Below, in pieces: positions 24,262 through 38,700 of a stretch of 64,000 bases of DNA (the stretch's first letter is position 1; each line of letters opens with the position of its first letter). The notes below the pieces were generated by a model, which searched no databases, was not told the DNA's origin, and was given only the letters and a program-made list of their open reading frames with translations. Made by a program: the position numbers and the translations under genes. This stretch comes from Ptiloglossa arizonensis. Taxonomy: Eukaryota; Arthropoda; Insecta; Hymenoptera; Colletidae. Location of the stretch: assembly GCF_051014685.1 (NCBI RefSeq), contig NW_027479039.1, positions 1-64,000 of the forward strand, given 5' to 3'.

Positions 24262-27200
24262 TTCTGGTTAAGCGTTTGGAGCAGCAGAAGTGCGAAAAAT
24301 TTGTTGTCTTCTCAACCATTTCTTGGCTTCAAACTCCCATATCTCGCGAACGGATTGACCTAACCCAAAAGTTCCTGTTGCGTCTGAAAGTAGAAACTCG
24401 CCCGATTACAACGATATGTGTATTTTTTCCCTAGGCCATTCTGGTTAAGCGTTAGGAGCAGCAGAAGTGCGAAAAATTTGTTGTCTTCTCAATCATTTCT
24501 TAGCTTCAAACTCCCATATCTCGCGAACGGATTGACCTAACCCAAAAATTCCTGTTGCATCTGAAAGTAGAAACTCGCCCGATTACAACGGTATGTGTAT
24601 TTTTTCCCTAGGCCATTCTGGTTAAGCGTTTGGAGCAGCAGAATTGCGAAAAATTTTTTGCTTTCTCAACCATTTCTTGGCTTCAAACTGCCATATCTCG
24701 CGAACGGATTGACCTAACCAAAAAATTCCTATTGCATCTGAAAGTAGAAACTCGCCCGATTACAACGGTACGTGTATTTTTCCCTTAGGCCATTCTGGTT
24801 AAGCGATTGGAGAAGCAGAAGTGCGAAAAATTTGTTGTCTTCTCAACCATTTCTTAGCTTCAAACTCCCATATCTCGCGAACGGATTGACCAAACCCAGA
24901 AGTTCCTGCTGCGTCTGAAAGTAGAAACTCGCCCGATTACAACGATATGCGTATTTTTTCCCTAGGCCATTCTGGTTAAGCGTTTGGAGCAGCAGAAGTG
25001 CGAAAAATTTGTTGTCTTCTCAACCATTTTGTGGCTTCAAACTCCCATATCTCGCGAACGGATTGATCTAACCCAAAAATTCCTGTTGCGTCTGAAAGTA
25101 GAAACTCGCCCGATTACAACGGTATGTGTATTTTTTCCCTAGGCCATTCTGATTAAGCGTTTGGTGCAGCAGAAGTGCGAAAAATTTGTTGTCTTCATAA
25201 CCATTTCTTAGCTTCAAACTCCCATATCTCGCGAACGGATTGACCTAACCCAAAAATTCCTATTGCATCTGAAAGTAGAAACTCGCCCGATTACAACGGT
25301 ACGTGTATTTTTCCCTTAGGCCATTCTGGTTAAGCGATTGGAGCAGCAGAAGTGCGAAAAATTTATTGTCTTGTCAACCATTTCTTAGGTTGAAAGTCCC
25401 ATATCTCGCGAACGTATTGACCTAACCCAAAAATTCCTATTGCATCTGAAAGTAGAAACTCGCCCGATTACAGCGGTATGTGTATTCTTTCCCTAGGCAA
25501 TTCTGGTTAAGCGTTAGGAGCAGCAGAAGTGCGAAAAAGTTGTTGTCTTCTCAACCATTTCTTAGCTTTAAACTCCCATATCTCGCGAACGGATTGACCA
25601 AACCCAGAAGTTCCTGCTGCGTCTGAAAGTAGAAACTCGCCCGATTACAACGATATGTGTATTTTTTCCCTAGGCCATTCTGGTTAAGCGTGTGGAGCAG
25701 CAGAATAGCGAAAAATTGTTTGCCTTCTCAACCATTTCTTGGCTTCAAACTCCCATATCTCGCGAACGGATTGACCTAACCCAAAAATTCCTGTTGCATC
25801 TGAAAGTAGAAACTCGCCCGGTTACAACGGTATGTGTATTTTTTCTCTAGGCCATTCTGGTTATGCGTTAGGAGCAGCAGAATTGCGAAAAATTTGTTGT
25901 CTTCTCAACCATTTCTTAGCTTCAAACTCCCATATCTCGCGAACGGATTGACCAAACCCAGAAGTTCCTGCTGCGTCTGAAAGTAGAAACTCGCCCGATT
26001 ACAACGATATGCGTATTTTTTCCCTAGGCCATTCTGGTTAAGCGTTTGGAGCAGCAGAAGTGCGAAAAATTTGTTGTCTTCTCAACCATTTCTTGGCTTC
26101 AAACTCCCATATCTCGCGAACGGATTGACCTAACCCAAAAGTTCCTGTTGCGTCTGAAAGTAGAAACTCGCCCGATTACAACGATATGTGTATTTTTTCC
26201 CTAGGCCATTCTGGTTAAGCGTTAGGAGCAGCAGAAGTGCGAAAAATTTGTTGTCTTCTCAATCATTTCTTAGCTTCAAACTCCCATATCTCGCGAACGG
26301 ATTGACCTAACCCAAAAATTCCTGTTGCATCTGAAAGTAGAAACTCGCCCGATTACAACGGTATGTGTATTTTTTCCCTAGGCCATTCTGGTTAAGCGTT
26401 TGGAGCAGCAGAATTGCGAAAAATTTTTTGCTTTCTCAACCATTTCTTGGCTTCAAACTGCCATATCTCGCGAACGGATTGACCTAACCAAAAAATTCCT
26501 ATTGCATCTGAAAGTAGAAACTCGCCCGATTACAACGGTACGTGTATTTTTCCCTTAGGCCATTCTGGTTAAGCGATTGGAGCAGCAGAAGTGCGAAAAA
26601 TTTGTTGTCTTCTCAACCATTTCTTAGCTTCAAACTCCCATATCTCGCGAACGGATTGACCAAACCCAGAAGTTCCTGCTGCGTCTGAAAGTAGAAACTC
26701 GCCCGATTACAACGATATGCGTATTTTTTCCCTAGGCCATTCTGGTTAAGCGTTTGGAGCAGCAGAAGTGCGAAAAATTTGTTGTCTTCTCAACCATTTT
26801 GTGGCTTCAAACTCCCATATCTCGCGAACGGATTGATCTAACCCAAAAATTCCTGTTGCGTCTGAAAGTAGAAACTCGCCCGATTACAACGGTATGTGTA
26901 TTTTTTCCCTAGGCCATTCTGATTAAGCGTTTGGTGCAGCAGAAGTGCGAAAAATTTGTTGTCTTCATAACCATTTCTTAGCTTCAAACTCCCATATCTC
27001 GCGAACGGATTGACCTAACCCAAAAATTCCTATTGCATCTGAAAGTAGAAACTCGCCCGATTACAACGGTACGTGTATTTTTCCCTTAGGCCATTCTGGT
27101 TAAGCGATTGGAGCAGCAGAAGTGCGAAAAATTTATTGTCTTGTCAACCATTTCTTAGGTTGAAAGTCCCATATCTCGCGAACGTATTGACCTAACCCAA

Positions 27201-27270
27201 AAATTCCTATTGCATCTGAAAGTAGAAACTCGCCCGATTACAGCGGTATGTGTATTCTTTCCCTAGGCAA
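23731..27270. repeat. 10-monomer HOR, two near-identical copies (1770 bp each)
   Basis: Copies 23731-25500 and 25501-27270 are each exactly 1770 bp. They agree nearly base for base by eye, including rare markers gtgtggagcagcagaatagcg (23919 and 25689), acccaaaagttcctg (24365 and 26135) and accattttgtggc (25023 and 26793). The clearest difference is gagaagcag near 24811 against gagcagcag in the second copy. At 25500 a tgtattctttccctaggcaa end joins a gcgttagg-class monomer, whereas the second copy continues after the same end into a gccaaaaaattt monomer. This is one of the cleanest and probably most recent duplications in the window. Confidence 0.9.
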
Positions 27271-30200
27271 TTCTGGTTAAGCGTTTGGAGCAGCAGAATT
27301 GCCAAAAAATTTTTTGCTTTCTCAACCATTTCTTGGCTTCAAACTGCCATATCTCGCGAACGGATTGACCTAACCCAAAAATTCCTATTGCATCTGAAAG
27401 TAGAAACTAGCCCGATTACAGCGGTACGTGAATTTTTCCCTTAGGCCATTCTGGTTAAGCGATTGGAGCAGCAGAAGTGCGAAAAATTTATTGTCTTCTC
27501 AACCATTTCTTGGCTTCAAACTCCCATATCTCTCGAACGGATTGACCAAACCCAGAAGTTCCTGCTGCGTCTGAAAGTAGAAACTCGCCCGATTACATCG
27601 ATATGTGTATTTTTTCCATAGGCCATTCTGGTTAAGCGTTAGGAGCAGCAGAAGTGCGAAAAATTTGTTGTCTTCTCAATCATTTCTTAGCTTCAAACTC
27701 CCATATCTCGCGAACGGATTGACCTAACCCAAAAATTCCTGTTGCATCTGAAAGTAGAAACTCGCCCGCTTACAACGGTATGTGTATTTTTTCCCTAGGC
27801 CATTCTGGTTAAGCGTTAGGAGCAGCAGAAGTGCGAAAAATTTGTTGTCTTCTCAACCATTTCTTAGCTTCAAACTCCCATATCTCGCGAACGGATTGAC
27901 CAAACCCAGAAGTTCCTGCTGCGTCTGAAAGTAGAAACTCGCCCGATTACAACGATATGCGTATTTTTTCCCTAGGGCATTCTGGTTAAGCGTTTGGAGC
28001 AGCAGAATTGCGAAAAATGTTTTGCCTTCTCAACCACTTCTTGGCTTCAGACTCCCATATCTCGCGAACGGATTGACCTAACCCAAAAATTCCTGTTGCA
28101 TCTGAAAGTAGAAACTCGCCCGATTACAACGGTATGTGTATTTTTTCCCTAGGCCATTCTGGTTAAGCGTTTGGAGCAGCAGAATTGCGAAAAATTTTTT
28201 GCTTTCTCAACCATTTCTTGGCTTCAAACTGCCATATCTCGCGAACGGATTGACCTAACCCAAAAATTCCTATTGCATCTGAAAGCAGAAACTCGCCCGA
28301 TTACAACGGTATGTGTATTTTTCCCTTAGGCCACTCTGGTTAAGCGATTGGAGCAGCAGAAGTGCGAAAAATTTATTGTCTTGTCAACCATTTCTTAGCT
28401 TGAAAGTCCCATATCTCGCGAACGTATTGACCTAACCCAAAAATTCCTGTTGCATCTGAAAGTAGAAACTCGCCCGATTACAGCGGTATGTGTATTTTTT
28501 CCCTATGCCATTCTGGTTAAGCGTTTGGAGCAGCAGAAGTGCGAAAAATTTATTGTCTTCTCAACCATTTCTTGGCTTCAAACTCCCATATCTCTCGAAC
28601 GGATTGACCAAACCCAGAAGTTCCTGCTGCGTCTGAAAGTAGAAACTCGCCCGATTACAACGATATGTGCATTTTTTCCATACGCCATTCTGGTTAAGCG
28701 TTAGGAGCAGCAGAAGTGCGAAAAATTTGTTGTCTTCTCAATCATTTCTTAGCTTCAAACTCCCATATCTCGCGAACGGATTGACCTAACCCAAAAATTC
28801 CTGTTGCATCTGAAAGTAGAAACTCGCCCGCTTACAAAGGTATGTGTATTTTTTCCCTATGCCATTCTGGTTAAGCGTTTGGAGCAGCAGAATTGCGAAA
28901 AATTTTTTGCTTTCTCAACCATTTCTTGGCTTCAAACTGCCATATCTCGCGAACGGATTGACCTAACCAAAAAATTCCTATTGCATCTGAAAGTAGAAAC
29001 TCGCCCGATTACAACGGTACGTGTATTTTTCCCTTAGGCCATTCTGGTTAAGCGATTGGAGCAGCAGAAGTGCGAAAAATTTGTTGTCTTCTCAACCATT
29101 TCTTAGCTTCAAACTCCCATATCTCGCGAACGGATTGACCAAACCCAGAAGATCCTGCTGCGTCTGAAAGTAGAAACTCGCCCGATTACAACGATATGCG
29201 TATTTTTTCCCTAGGCCATTCTGGTTAAGCGTTTGGAGCAGCAGAAGTGCGAAAAATTTGTTGTCTTCTCAACCATTTTGTGGCTTCAAACTCCCATATC
29301 TCGCGAACGGATTGATCTAACCCAAAAATTCCTGTTGCGTCTGAAAGTAGAAACTCGCCCGATTACAACGGTATGTGTATTTTTTCCCTAGGCCATTCTG
29401 ATTAAGCGTTTGGTGCAGCAGAAGTGCGAAAAATTTGTTGTCTTCATAACCATTTCTTAGCTTCAAACTCCCATATCTCGCGAACGGATTGACCTAATCC
29501 AAAAATTCCTATTGCATCTGAAAGTAGAAACTCGCCCGATTACAACGGTACGTGTATTTTTCCCTTAGGCCATTCTGGTTAAGCGATTGGAGCAGCAGAA
29601 GTGCGAAAAATTTATTGTCTTGTCAACCACTTCTTAGGTTGAAAGTCCCATATCTCGCGAACGTATTGACCTAACCCAAAAATTCCTATTGCATCTGAAA
29701 GTAGAAACTCGCCCGATTACAGCGGTATGTGTATTCTTTCCCTAGGCAATTCTGGTTAAGCGTTTGGAGCAGCAGAATTGCCAAAAAATTTTTTGCTTTC
29801 TCAACCATTTCTTGGCTTCAAACTGCCATATCTCGCGAACGAATTGACCTAACCCAAAAATTCCTATTGCATCTGAAAGTAGAAACTAGCCCGATTACAG
29901 CGGTACGTGAATTTTTCCCTTAGGCCATTCTGGTTAAGCGTTTGGAGCAGCAGAAGTGCGAAAAATTTATTGTCTTCTCAACCATTTCTTGGCTTCAAAC
30001 TCCCATATCTCTCGAACGGATTGACCAAACCCAGAAGTTCCTGCTGCGTCTGAAAGTAGAAACTCGCCCGATTACATCGATATGTGTATTTTTTCCATAC
30101 GCCATTCTGGTTAAGCGTTAGGAGCAGCAGAAGTGCGAAAAATTTGTTGTCTTCTCAATCATTTCTTAGCTTCAAACTCCCATATCTCGCGAACGGATTG

Positions 30201-30596
30201 ACCTAACCCAAAAATTCCTGTTGCATCTGAAAGTAGAAACTCGCCCGCTTACAAAGGTATGTGTATTTTTTCCCTATGCCATTCTGGTTAAGCGTTTGGA
30301 GCAGCAGAATTGCGAAAAATTTTTTGCTTTCTCAACCATTTCTTGGCTTCAAACTGCCATATCTCGCGAACGGATTGACCTAACCTAAAAATTCCTATTG
30401 CATCTGAAAGTAGAAACTCGCCCGATTACAGCGGTACGTGTATTTTTCCCTTAGGCCATTCTGGTTAAGCGATTGGAGCAGCAGAAGTGCGAAAAATTTG
30501 TTGTCTTCTCAACCATTTCTTAGCTTGAAAGTCCCATATCTCGCGAACGTATTGACCTAACCCAAAAATTCCTGTTGCATCTGAAAGTAGAAACTC

Positions 30597-30950
30597 GCAC
30601 GATTACAGCGGTATGTGTAGTTTTTCCCTAGGCAATTCTGGTTAAGCGTTTGGAGCAGCAGAAGTGCGACAAATTTGTTGTCTTCTCAATCATTTCTTAG
30701 CTTCAAACTCCCATATCTCGCGAACGGATTGACCTAACCCAAAAATTCCTATTGCATCTGAAAGTAGAAACTCGCCCGATTACAGCGGTATGTGTAGTTT
30801 TTCCCTAGGCAATTCTGGTTAAGCGTTTGGAGCAGCAGAAGTGCGACAAATTTGTTGTCTTCTCAATCATTTCTTAGCTTCAAACTCCCATATCTCGGGA
30901 ACGGATTGACCTAACCCAAAAATTCCTGTTGCATCTGAAAGTAGAAACTC
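30597..30950. repeat. Directly doubled gacaaat-class monomer
   Basis: Two adjacent monomers of the same class (tgtgtagtttttccc, gacaaatttg, tcaatcatttc) occur one after the other. The first has the cgcacgatt variant and tcgcgaac; the second has cgcccgatt and tcgggaac. The same doublet occurs at about 38386-38739 and 47239-47592, so the doubling predates the spread of the superblock. Confidence 0.82.
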
Positions 30951-31844
30951 GCCCGATTACAACGGTATGTGTATTTTTTCCCTAGGCCATTCTGGTTAAG
31001 CATTAGGAGCAGCAGAAGTGCGAAAAAGTTGTTGTCTTCTCAACCATTTCTTAGCTTTAAACTCCCATATCTCGCGAACGGATTGACCAAACCCAGAAGT
31101 TCCTGCTGCGTCTGAAAGTAGAAACTCGCCCGATTACAACGATATGTGTATTTTTTCCCTTAGGCCATTCTGGTTAAGCGATTGGAGCAGCAGAAGTGCG
31201 AAAAATTTATTGTCTTGTCAACCATTTCTTAGGTTGAAAGTCCCATATCTCGCGAACGTATTGACCTAACCCAAAAATTCCTATTGCATCTGAAAGTAGA
31301 AACTCGCCCGATTACAGCGGTATGTGTATTCTTTCCCTAGGCAATTCTGGTTAAGCGTTTGGAGCAGCAGAATTGCGAAAAATTTTTTGCTTTCTCAACC
31401 ATTTCTTGGCTTCAAACTGCCATATCTCGCGAACGGATTGACCTAACCCAAAAATTCCTATTGCATCTGAAAGTAGAAACTCGCCCGATTACAGCGGTAC
31501 GTGTATTTTTCCCTTAGGCCATTCTGGTTAAGCGATTGGAGCAGCAGAAGTGCGAAAAATTTATTGTCTTCTCAACCATTTCTTGGCTTCAAACTCCCAT
31601 ATCTCTCGAACGGATTGACCAAACCCAGAAGTTCCTGCTGCGTCTGAAAGTAGAAACTCGCCCGATTACAGCGATATGTGTATTTTTTCCATAGGCCATT
31701 CTGGTTAAGCGTTAGGAGCAGCAGAAGTGCGAAAAATTTGTTGTCTTCTCAATCATTTCTTAGCTTCAAACTCCCATATCTCGCGAACGGATTGACCTAA
31801 CCCAAAAATTCCTGTTGCATCTGAAAGTAGAAACTCGTCCGCTT

Positions 31845-34676
31845 ACAACGGTATGTGTATTTTTTCCCTAGGCCATTCTGGTTAAGCGTTAGGAGCAGCA
31901 GAAGTGCGAAAAATTTGTTGTCTTCTCAACCATTTCTTAGCTTCAAACTCCCATATCTCGCGAACGGATTGACCAAACCCAGAAGTTCCTGCTGCGTCTG
32001 AAAGTAGAAACTCGCCCGATTACAACGATATGCGTATTTTTTCCCTAGGGCATTCTGGTTAAGCGTTTGGAGCAGCAGAATTGCGAAAAATGTTTTGCCT
32101 TCTCAACCACTTCTTGGCTTCAAACTCCCATATCTCGCGAACGGATTGACCTAACCCAAAAATTCCTGTTGCATCTGAAAGTAGAAACTCGCCCGATTAC
32201 AACGGTATGTGTATTTTTTCCCTAGGCCATTCTGGTTAAGCGTTTGGAGCAGCAGAATTGCGAAAAATTTTTTGCTTTCTCAACCATTTCTTGGCTTCAA
32301 ACTGCCATATCTCGCGAACGGATTGACCTAACCCAAAAATTCCTATTGCATCTGAAAGCAGAAACTCGCCCGATTACAACGGTATGTGTATTTTTCCCTT
32401 AGGCCACTCTGGTTAAGCGATTGGAGCAGCAGAAGTGCGAAAAATTTATTGTCTTGTCAACCATTTCTTAGCTTGAAAGACCCATATCTCGCGAACGTAT
32501 TGACCTAACCCAAAAATTCCTGTTGCATCTGAAAGTAGAAACTCGCACGATTACAGCGGTATGTGTAGTTTTTCCCTAGGCAATTCTGGTTAAGCGTTTG
32601 GAGCAGCAGAAGTGCTACAAATTTGTTGTCTTCTCAATCATTTCTTAGCTTCAAACTCCCATATCTCGCGAACGGATTGACCTAACCCAAAAATTCCTGT
32701 TGTGCCTGAAAGTAGAAACTCGCCCGATTACAACGGTATATGTATTTTTTCCCTAGGCCATTCTGATTAAGCGTTTGGAGCAGCAGAATTGCGAAAAATT
32801 TGTTGTCTTCATAACCATTTCTTAGCTTCAAACTCCCATATCTCGCGAACGGATTGACCTAACCCAAAAATTCCTGTTGCATCTGAAAGTAGAAACTCGC
32901 CCGATTACAACGGTATGTGTATTTTTTCCCTAGACCATTCTAGTTAAGCGTTTGGAGCAGCAGAATTGCGAAAAATTTTTTGCCTTCTCAACCATTTCTT
33001 GGCTTCAAACTCCCATATCTCGCGAACGGATTGACCTAACCCAAAAATTCCTGTTGCATCTGAAAGTAGAAACTCGCCCGATTACAACGGTATGTGTATT
33101 TTTTCCCTAGCCCATTCTGGTTAAGCGTTTGGAGCAGCAGAATTGCGAAAAATTTTTTGCCGTCCCAACCATTTCTTGTCTTCAAACTCCCATATCCTGC
33201 GAACGGATTGACCTAACCCAAAAATTCCTATTGCATCCGAAAGTAGAAACTCGCCCGATTGCAACGGTATGTGTATTTTTTCCCTAGGCCATTCTGGTTA
33301 AGCGTTAGGAGCAGCAGAAGTGCGAAAAATTTGTTGTCTTCTCAACCATTTCTTAGCTTCAAACTCCCATATCTCGCGAACGGATTGACCAAACCCAGAA
33401 GTTCCTGCTGCGTCTGAAAGTAGAAACTCGCCCGATTACAACGATATGCGTATTTTTTCCCTAGGGCATTCTGGTTAAGCGTTTGGAGCAGCAGAATTGC
33501 GAAAAATGTTTTGCCTTCTCAACCACTTCTTGGCTTCAAACTCCCATATCTCGCGAACGGATTGACCTAACCCAAAAATTCCTGTTGCATCTGAAAGTAG
33601 AAACTCGCCCGATTACAACGGTATGTGTATTTTTTCCCTAGGCCATTCTGGTTAAGCGTTTGGAGCAGCAGAATTGCGAAAAATTTTTTGCTTTCTCAAC
33701 CATTTCTTGGCTTCAAACTGCCATATCTCGCGAACGGATTGACCTAACCCAAAAATTCCTATTGCATCTGAAAGCAGAAACTCGCCCGATTACAACGGTA
33801 TGTGTATTTTTCCCTTAGGCCACTCTGGTTAAGCGATTGGAGCAGCAGAAGTGCGAAAAATTTATTGTCTTGTCAACCATTTCTTAGCTTGAAAGACCCA
33901 TATCTCGCGAACGTATTGACCTAACCCAAAAATTCCTGTTGCATCTGAAAGTAGAAACTCGCACGATTACAGCGGTATGTGTAGTTTTTCCCTAGGCAAT
34001 TCTGGTTAAGCGTTTGGAGCAGCAGAAGTGCTACAAATTTGTTGTCTTCTCAATCATTTCTTAGCTTCAAACTCCCATATCTCGCGAACGGATTGACCTA
34101 ACCCAAAAATTCCTGTTGTGCCTGAAAGTAGAAACTCGCCCGATTACAACGGTATATGTATTTTTTCCCTAGGCCATTCTGATTAAGCGTTTGGAGCAGC
34201 AGAATTGCGAAAAATTTGTTGTCTTCATAACCATTTCTTAGCTTCAAACTCCCATATCTCGCGAACGGATTGACCTAACCCAAAAATTCCTGTTGCATCT
34301 GAAAGTAGAAACTCGCCCGATTACAACGGTATGTGTATTTTTTCCCTAGACCATTCTAGTTAAGCGTTTGGAGCAGCAGAATTGCGAAAAATTTTTTGCC
34401 TTCTCAACCATTTCTTGGCTTCAAACTCCCATATCTCGCGAACGGATTGACCTAACCCAAAAATTCCTGTTGCATCTGAAAGTAGAAACTCGCCCGATTA
34501 CAACGGTATGTGTATTTTTTCCCTAGCCCATTCTGGTTAAGCGTTTGGAGCAGCAGAATTGCGAAAAATTTTTTGCCGTCCCAACCATTTCTTGTCTTCA
34601 AACTCCCATATCCTGCGAACGGATTGACCTAACCCAAAAATTCCTATTGCATCCGAAAGTAGAAACTCGCCCGATT
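31845..34676. repeat. 8-monomer HOR, two tandem copies (1416 bp each)
   Basis: Copies run 31845-33260 and 33261-34676. Private markers repeat at exactly 1416 bp (8 x 177): gttgtgcctgaaag (32701 and 34117), gattgcaacgg (33261 and 34677), gcatccgaaag, ccgtcccaacc and tatcctgcgaac. The junction at 33260 carries gattgcaacgg, followed by the same gcgttagg-class monomer that opens the first copy. A single related copy lies in superblock 2 at about 39.82-41.23 kb with gttgtgtctg, and related monomers reappear from 48.9 kb onward. Confidence 0.88.
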
Positions 34677-35766
34677 GCAACGGTATGTGTATTTTTTCCC
34701 TAGGCCATTCTGGTTAAGCGTTAGGAGCAGCAGAAGTGCGAAAAAGTTGTTGTCTTCTCAACCATTTCTTAGCTTTAAACTCCCATATCTCGCGAACGGA
34801 TTGACCAAACCCAGAAGTTCCTGCTGCGTCTGAAAGTAGAAACTCGCCCGATTACAACGATATGCGTATTTTTTCCCTAGGCCATTCTGGTTAAGCGTTT
34901 GGAGCAGCAGAAGTGCGAAAAATTTGTTGTCTTCTCAACCATTTCTTGGCTTCAAACTCCCATATCTCGCGAACGGATTGACCTAACCCAAAAGTTCCTG
35001 TTGCGTCTGAAAGTAGAAACTCGCCCGATTACAACGATATGTGTATTTTTTCCCTAGGCCATTCTGGTTAAGCGTTAGGAGCAGCAGAAGTGCGAAAAAT
35101 TTGTTGTCTTCTCAATCATTTCTTAGCTTCAAACTCCCATATCTCGCGAACGGATTGACCTAACCCAAAAATTCCTGTTGCATCTGAAAGTAGAAACTCG
35201 CCCGATTACAACGGTATGAGTATTTTTTCCCTAGGCCATTCTGGTTAAGCGTTTGGAGCAGCAGAATTGCGAAAAATTTTTTGCTTTCTCAACCATTTCT
35301 TGGCTTCAAACTGCCATATCTCGCGAACGGATTGACCTAACCAAAAAATTCCTATTGCATCTGAAAGTAGAAACTCGCCCGATTACAACGGTACGTGTAT
35401 TTTTCCCTTAGGCCATTCTGGTTAAGCGATTGGAGCAGCAGAAGTGCGAAAAATTTGTTGTCTTCTCAACCATTTCTTAGCTTCAAACTCCCATATCTCG
35501 CGAACGGATTGACCAAACCCAGAAGTTCCTGCTGCGTCTGAAAGTAGAAACTCGCCCGATTACAACGATATGCGTATTTTTTCCCTAGGCCATTCTGGTT
35601 AAGCGTTAGGAGCAGCAGAAGTGCGAAAAAGTTGTTGTCTTCTCAACCATTTCTTAGCTTTAAACTCCCATATCTCGCGAACGGATTGACCAAACCCAGA
35701 AGTTCCTGCTGCGTCTGAAAGTAGAAACTCGCCCGATTACAACGATATGCGTATTTTTTCCCTAGG

Positions 35767-38700
35767 CCATTCTGGTTAAGCGATTGGAGCAGCAGAAGTG
35801 CGAAAAATTTATTGTCTTGTCAACCATTTCTTAGGTTGAAAGTCCCATATCTCGCGAACGTATTGACCTAACCCAAAAATTCCTATTGCATCTGAAAGTA
35901 GAAACTCGCCCGATTACAGCGGTATGTGTATTCTTTCCCTAGGCAATTCTGGTTAAGCGTTTGGAGCAGCAGAATTGCCAAAAAATTTTTTGCTTTCTCA
36001 ACCATTTCTTGGCTTCAAACTGCCATATCTCGCGAACGGATTGACCTAACCCAAAAATTCCTATTGCATCTGAAAGTAGAAACTAGCCCGATTACAGCGG
36101 TACGTGAATTTTTCCCTTAGGCCATTCTGGTTAAGCGATTGGAGCAGCAGAAGTGCGAAAAATTTATTGTCTTCTCAACCATTTCTTGGCTTCAAACTCC
36201 CATATCTCTCGAACGGATTGACCAAACCCAGAAGTTCCTGCTGCGTCTGAAAGTAGAAACTCGCCCGATTACATCGATATGTGTATTTTTTCCATAGGCC
36301 ATTCTGGTTAAGCGTTAGGAGCAGCAGAAGTGCGAAAAATTTGTTGTCTTCTCAATCATTTCTTAGCTTCAAACTCCCATATCTCGCGAACGGATTGACC
36401 TAACCCAAAAATTCCTGTTGCATCTGAAAGTAGAAACTCGCCCGCTTACAACGGTATGTGTATTTTTTCCCTAGGCCATTCTGGTTAAGCGTTAGGATCA
36501 GCAGAAGTGCGAAAAATTTGTTGTCTTCTCAACCATTTCTTAGCTTCAAACTCCCATATCTCGCGAACGGATTGACCAAACCCAGAAGTTCCTGCTGCGT
36601 CTGAAAGTAGAAACTCGCCCGATTACAACGATATGCGTATTTTTTCCCTAGGGCATTCTGGTTAAGCGTTTGGAGCAGCAGAATTGCGAAAAATGTTTTG
36701 CCTTCTCAACCACTTCTTGGCTTCAAACTCCCATATCTCGCGAACGGATTGACCTAACCCAAAAATTCCTGTTGCATCTGAAAGTAGAAACTCGCCCGAT
36801 TACAACGGTATGTGTATTTTTTCCCTAGGCCATTCTGGTTAAGCGTTTGGAGCAGCAGAATTGCGAAAAATTTTTTGCTTTCGCAACCATTTCTTGGCTT
36901 CAAACTGCCATATCTCGCGAACGGATTGACCTAACCCAAAAATTCCTATTGCATCTGAAAGCAGAAACTCGCCCGATTACAACGGTATGTGTATTTTTCC
37001 CTTAGGCCACTCTGGTTAAGCGATTGGAGCAGCAGAAGTGCGAAAAATTTATTGTCTTGTCAACCATTTCTTAGCTTGAAAGTCCCATATCTCGCGAACG
37101 TATTGACCTAACCCAAAAATTCCTGTTGCATCTGAAAGTAGAAACTCGCCCGATTACAGCGGTATGTGTATTTTTTCCCTATGCCATTCTGGTTAAGCGT
37201 TTGGAGCAGCAGAAGTGCGAAAAATTTATTGTCTTCTCAACCATTTCTTGGCTTCAAACTCCCATATCTCTCGAACGGATTGACCAAACCCAGAAGTTCC
37301 TGCTGCGTCTGAAAGTAGAAACTCGCCCGATTACAACGATATGTGCATTTTTTCCATACGCCATTCTGGTTAAGCGTTAGGAGCAGCAGAAGTGCGAAAA
37401 ATTTGTTGTCTTCTCAATCATTTCTTAGCTTCAAACTCCCATATCTCGCGAACGGATTGACCTAACCCAAAAATTCCTGTTGCATCTGAAAGTAGAAACT
37501 CGCCCGCTTACAAAGGTATGTGTATTTTTTCCCTATGCCATTCTGGTTAAGCGTTTGGAGCAGCAGAATTGCGAAAAATTTTTTGCTTTCTCAACCATTT
37601 CTTGGCTTCAAACTGCCATATCTCGCGAACGGATTGACCTAACCAAAAAATTCCTATTGCATCTGAAAGTAGAAACTCGCCCGATTACAACGGTACGTGT
37701 ATTTTTCCCTTAGGCCATTCTGGTTAAGCGATTGGAGCAGCAGAAGTGCGAAAAATTTGTTGTCTTCTCAACCATTTCTTAGCTTCAAACTCCCATATCT
37801 CGCGAACGGATTGACCAAACCCAGAAGATCCTGCTGCGTCTGAAAGTAGAAACTCGCCCGATTACAACGATATGCGTATTTTTTCCCTAGGCCATTCTGG
37901 TTAAGCGTTTGGAGCAGCAGAAGTGCGAAAAATTTGTTGTCTTCTCAACCATTTTGTGGCTTCAAACTCCCATATCTCGCGAACGGATTGATCTAACCCA
38001 AAAATTCCTGTTGCGTCTGAAAGTAGAAACTCGCCCGATTACAACGGTATGTGTATTTTTTCCCTAGGCCATTCTGATTAAGCGTTTGGTGCAGCAGAAG
38101 TGCGAAAAATTTGTTGTCTTCATAACCATTTCTTAGCTTCAAACTCCCATATCTCGCGAACGGATTGACCTAACCTAAAAATTCCTATTGCATCTGAAAG
38201 TAGAAACTCGCCCGATTACAGCGGTACGTGTATTTTTCCCTTAGGCCATTCTGGTTAAGCGATTGGAGCAGCAGAAGTGCGAAAAATTTGTTGTCTTCTC
38301 AACCATTTCTTAGCTTGAAAGTCCCATATCTCGCGAACGTATTGACCTAACCCAAAAATTCCTGTTGCATCTGAAAGTAGAAACTCGCACGATTACAGCG
38401 GTATGTGTAGTTTTTCCCTAGGCAATTCTGGTTAAGCGTTTGGAGCAGCAGAAGTGCGACAAATTTGTTGTCTTCTCAATCATTTCTTAGCTTCAAACTC
38501 CCATATCTCGCGAACGGCTTGACCTAACCCAAAAATTCCTATTGCATCTGAAAGTAGAAACTCGCCCGATTACAGCGGTATGTGTAGTATTTCCCTAGGC
38601 AATTCTGGTTAAGCGTTTGGAGCAGCAGAAGTGCGACAAATTTGTTGTCTTCTCAATCATTTCTTAGCTTCAAACTCCCATATCTCGGGAACGGATTGAC

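Larger units (their letters stand above)
27091..35766. repeat. Superblock copy 1 (about 8.68 kb, 49 monomers)
   Basis: This is the first of three long blocks sharing the same monomer order. Matching points in copies 1 and 2 lie 8676 bp apart over the first part: the gccaaaaaatttt monomer (about 27300 and 35978), gaagatcctgctg (29149 and about 37825), and cttacaaaggtatg (about 28833 and 37509). Compared with copy 2, this copy has five extra monomers between about 29.49 and 30.38 kb, after which the offset falls to about 7790 bp. It also contains a tandem pair of an 8-monomer unit that is single in copy 2. Confidence 0.82.
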
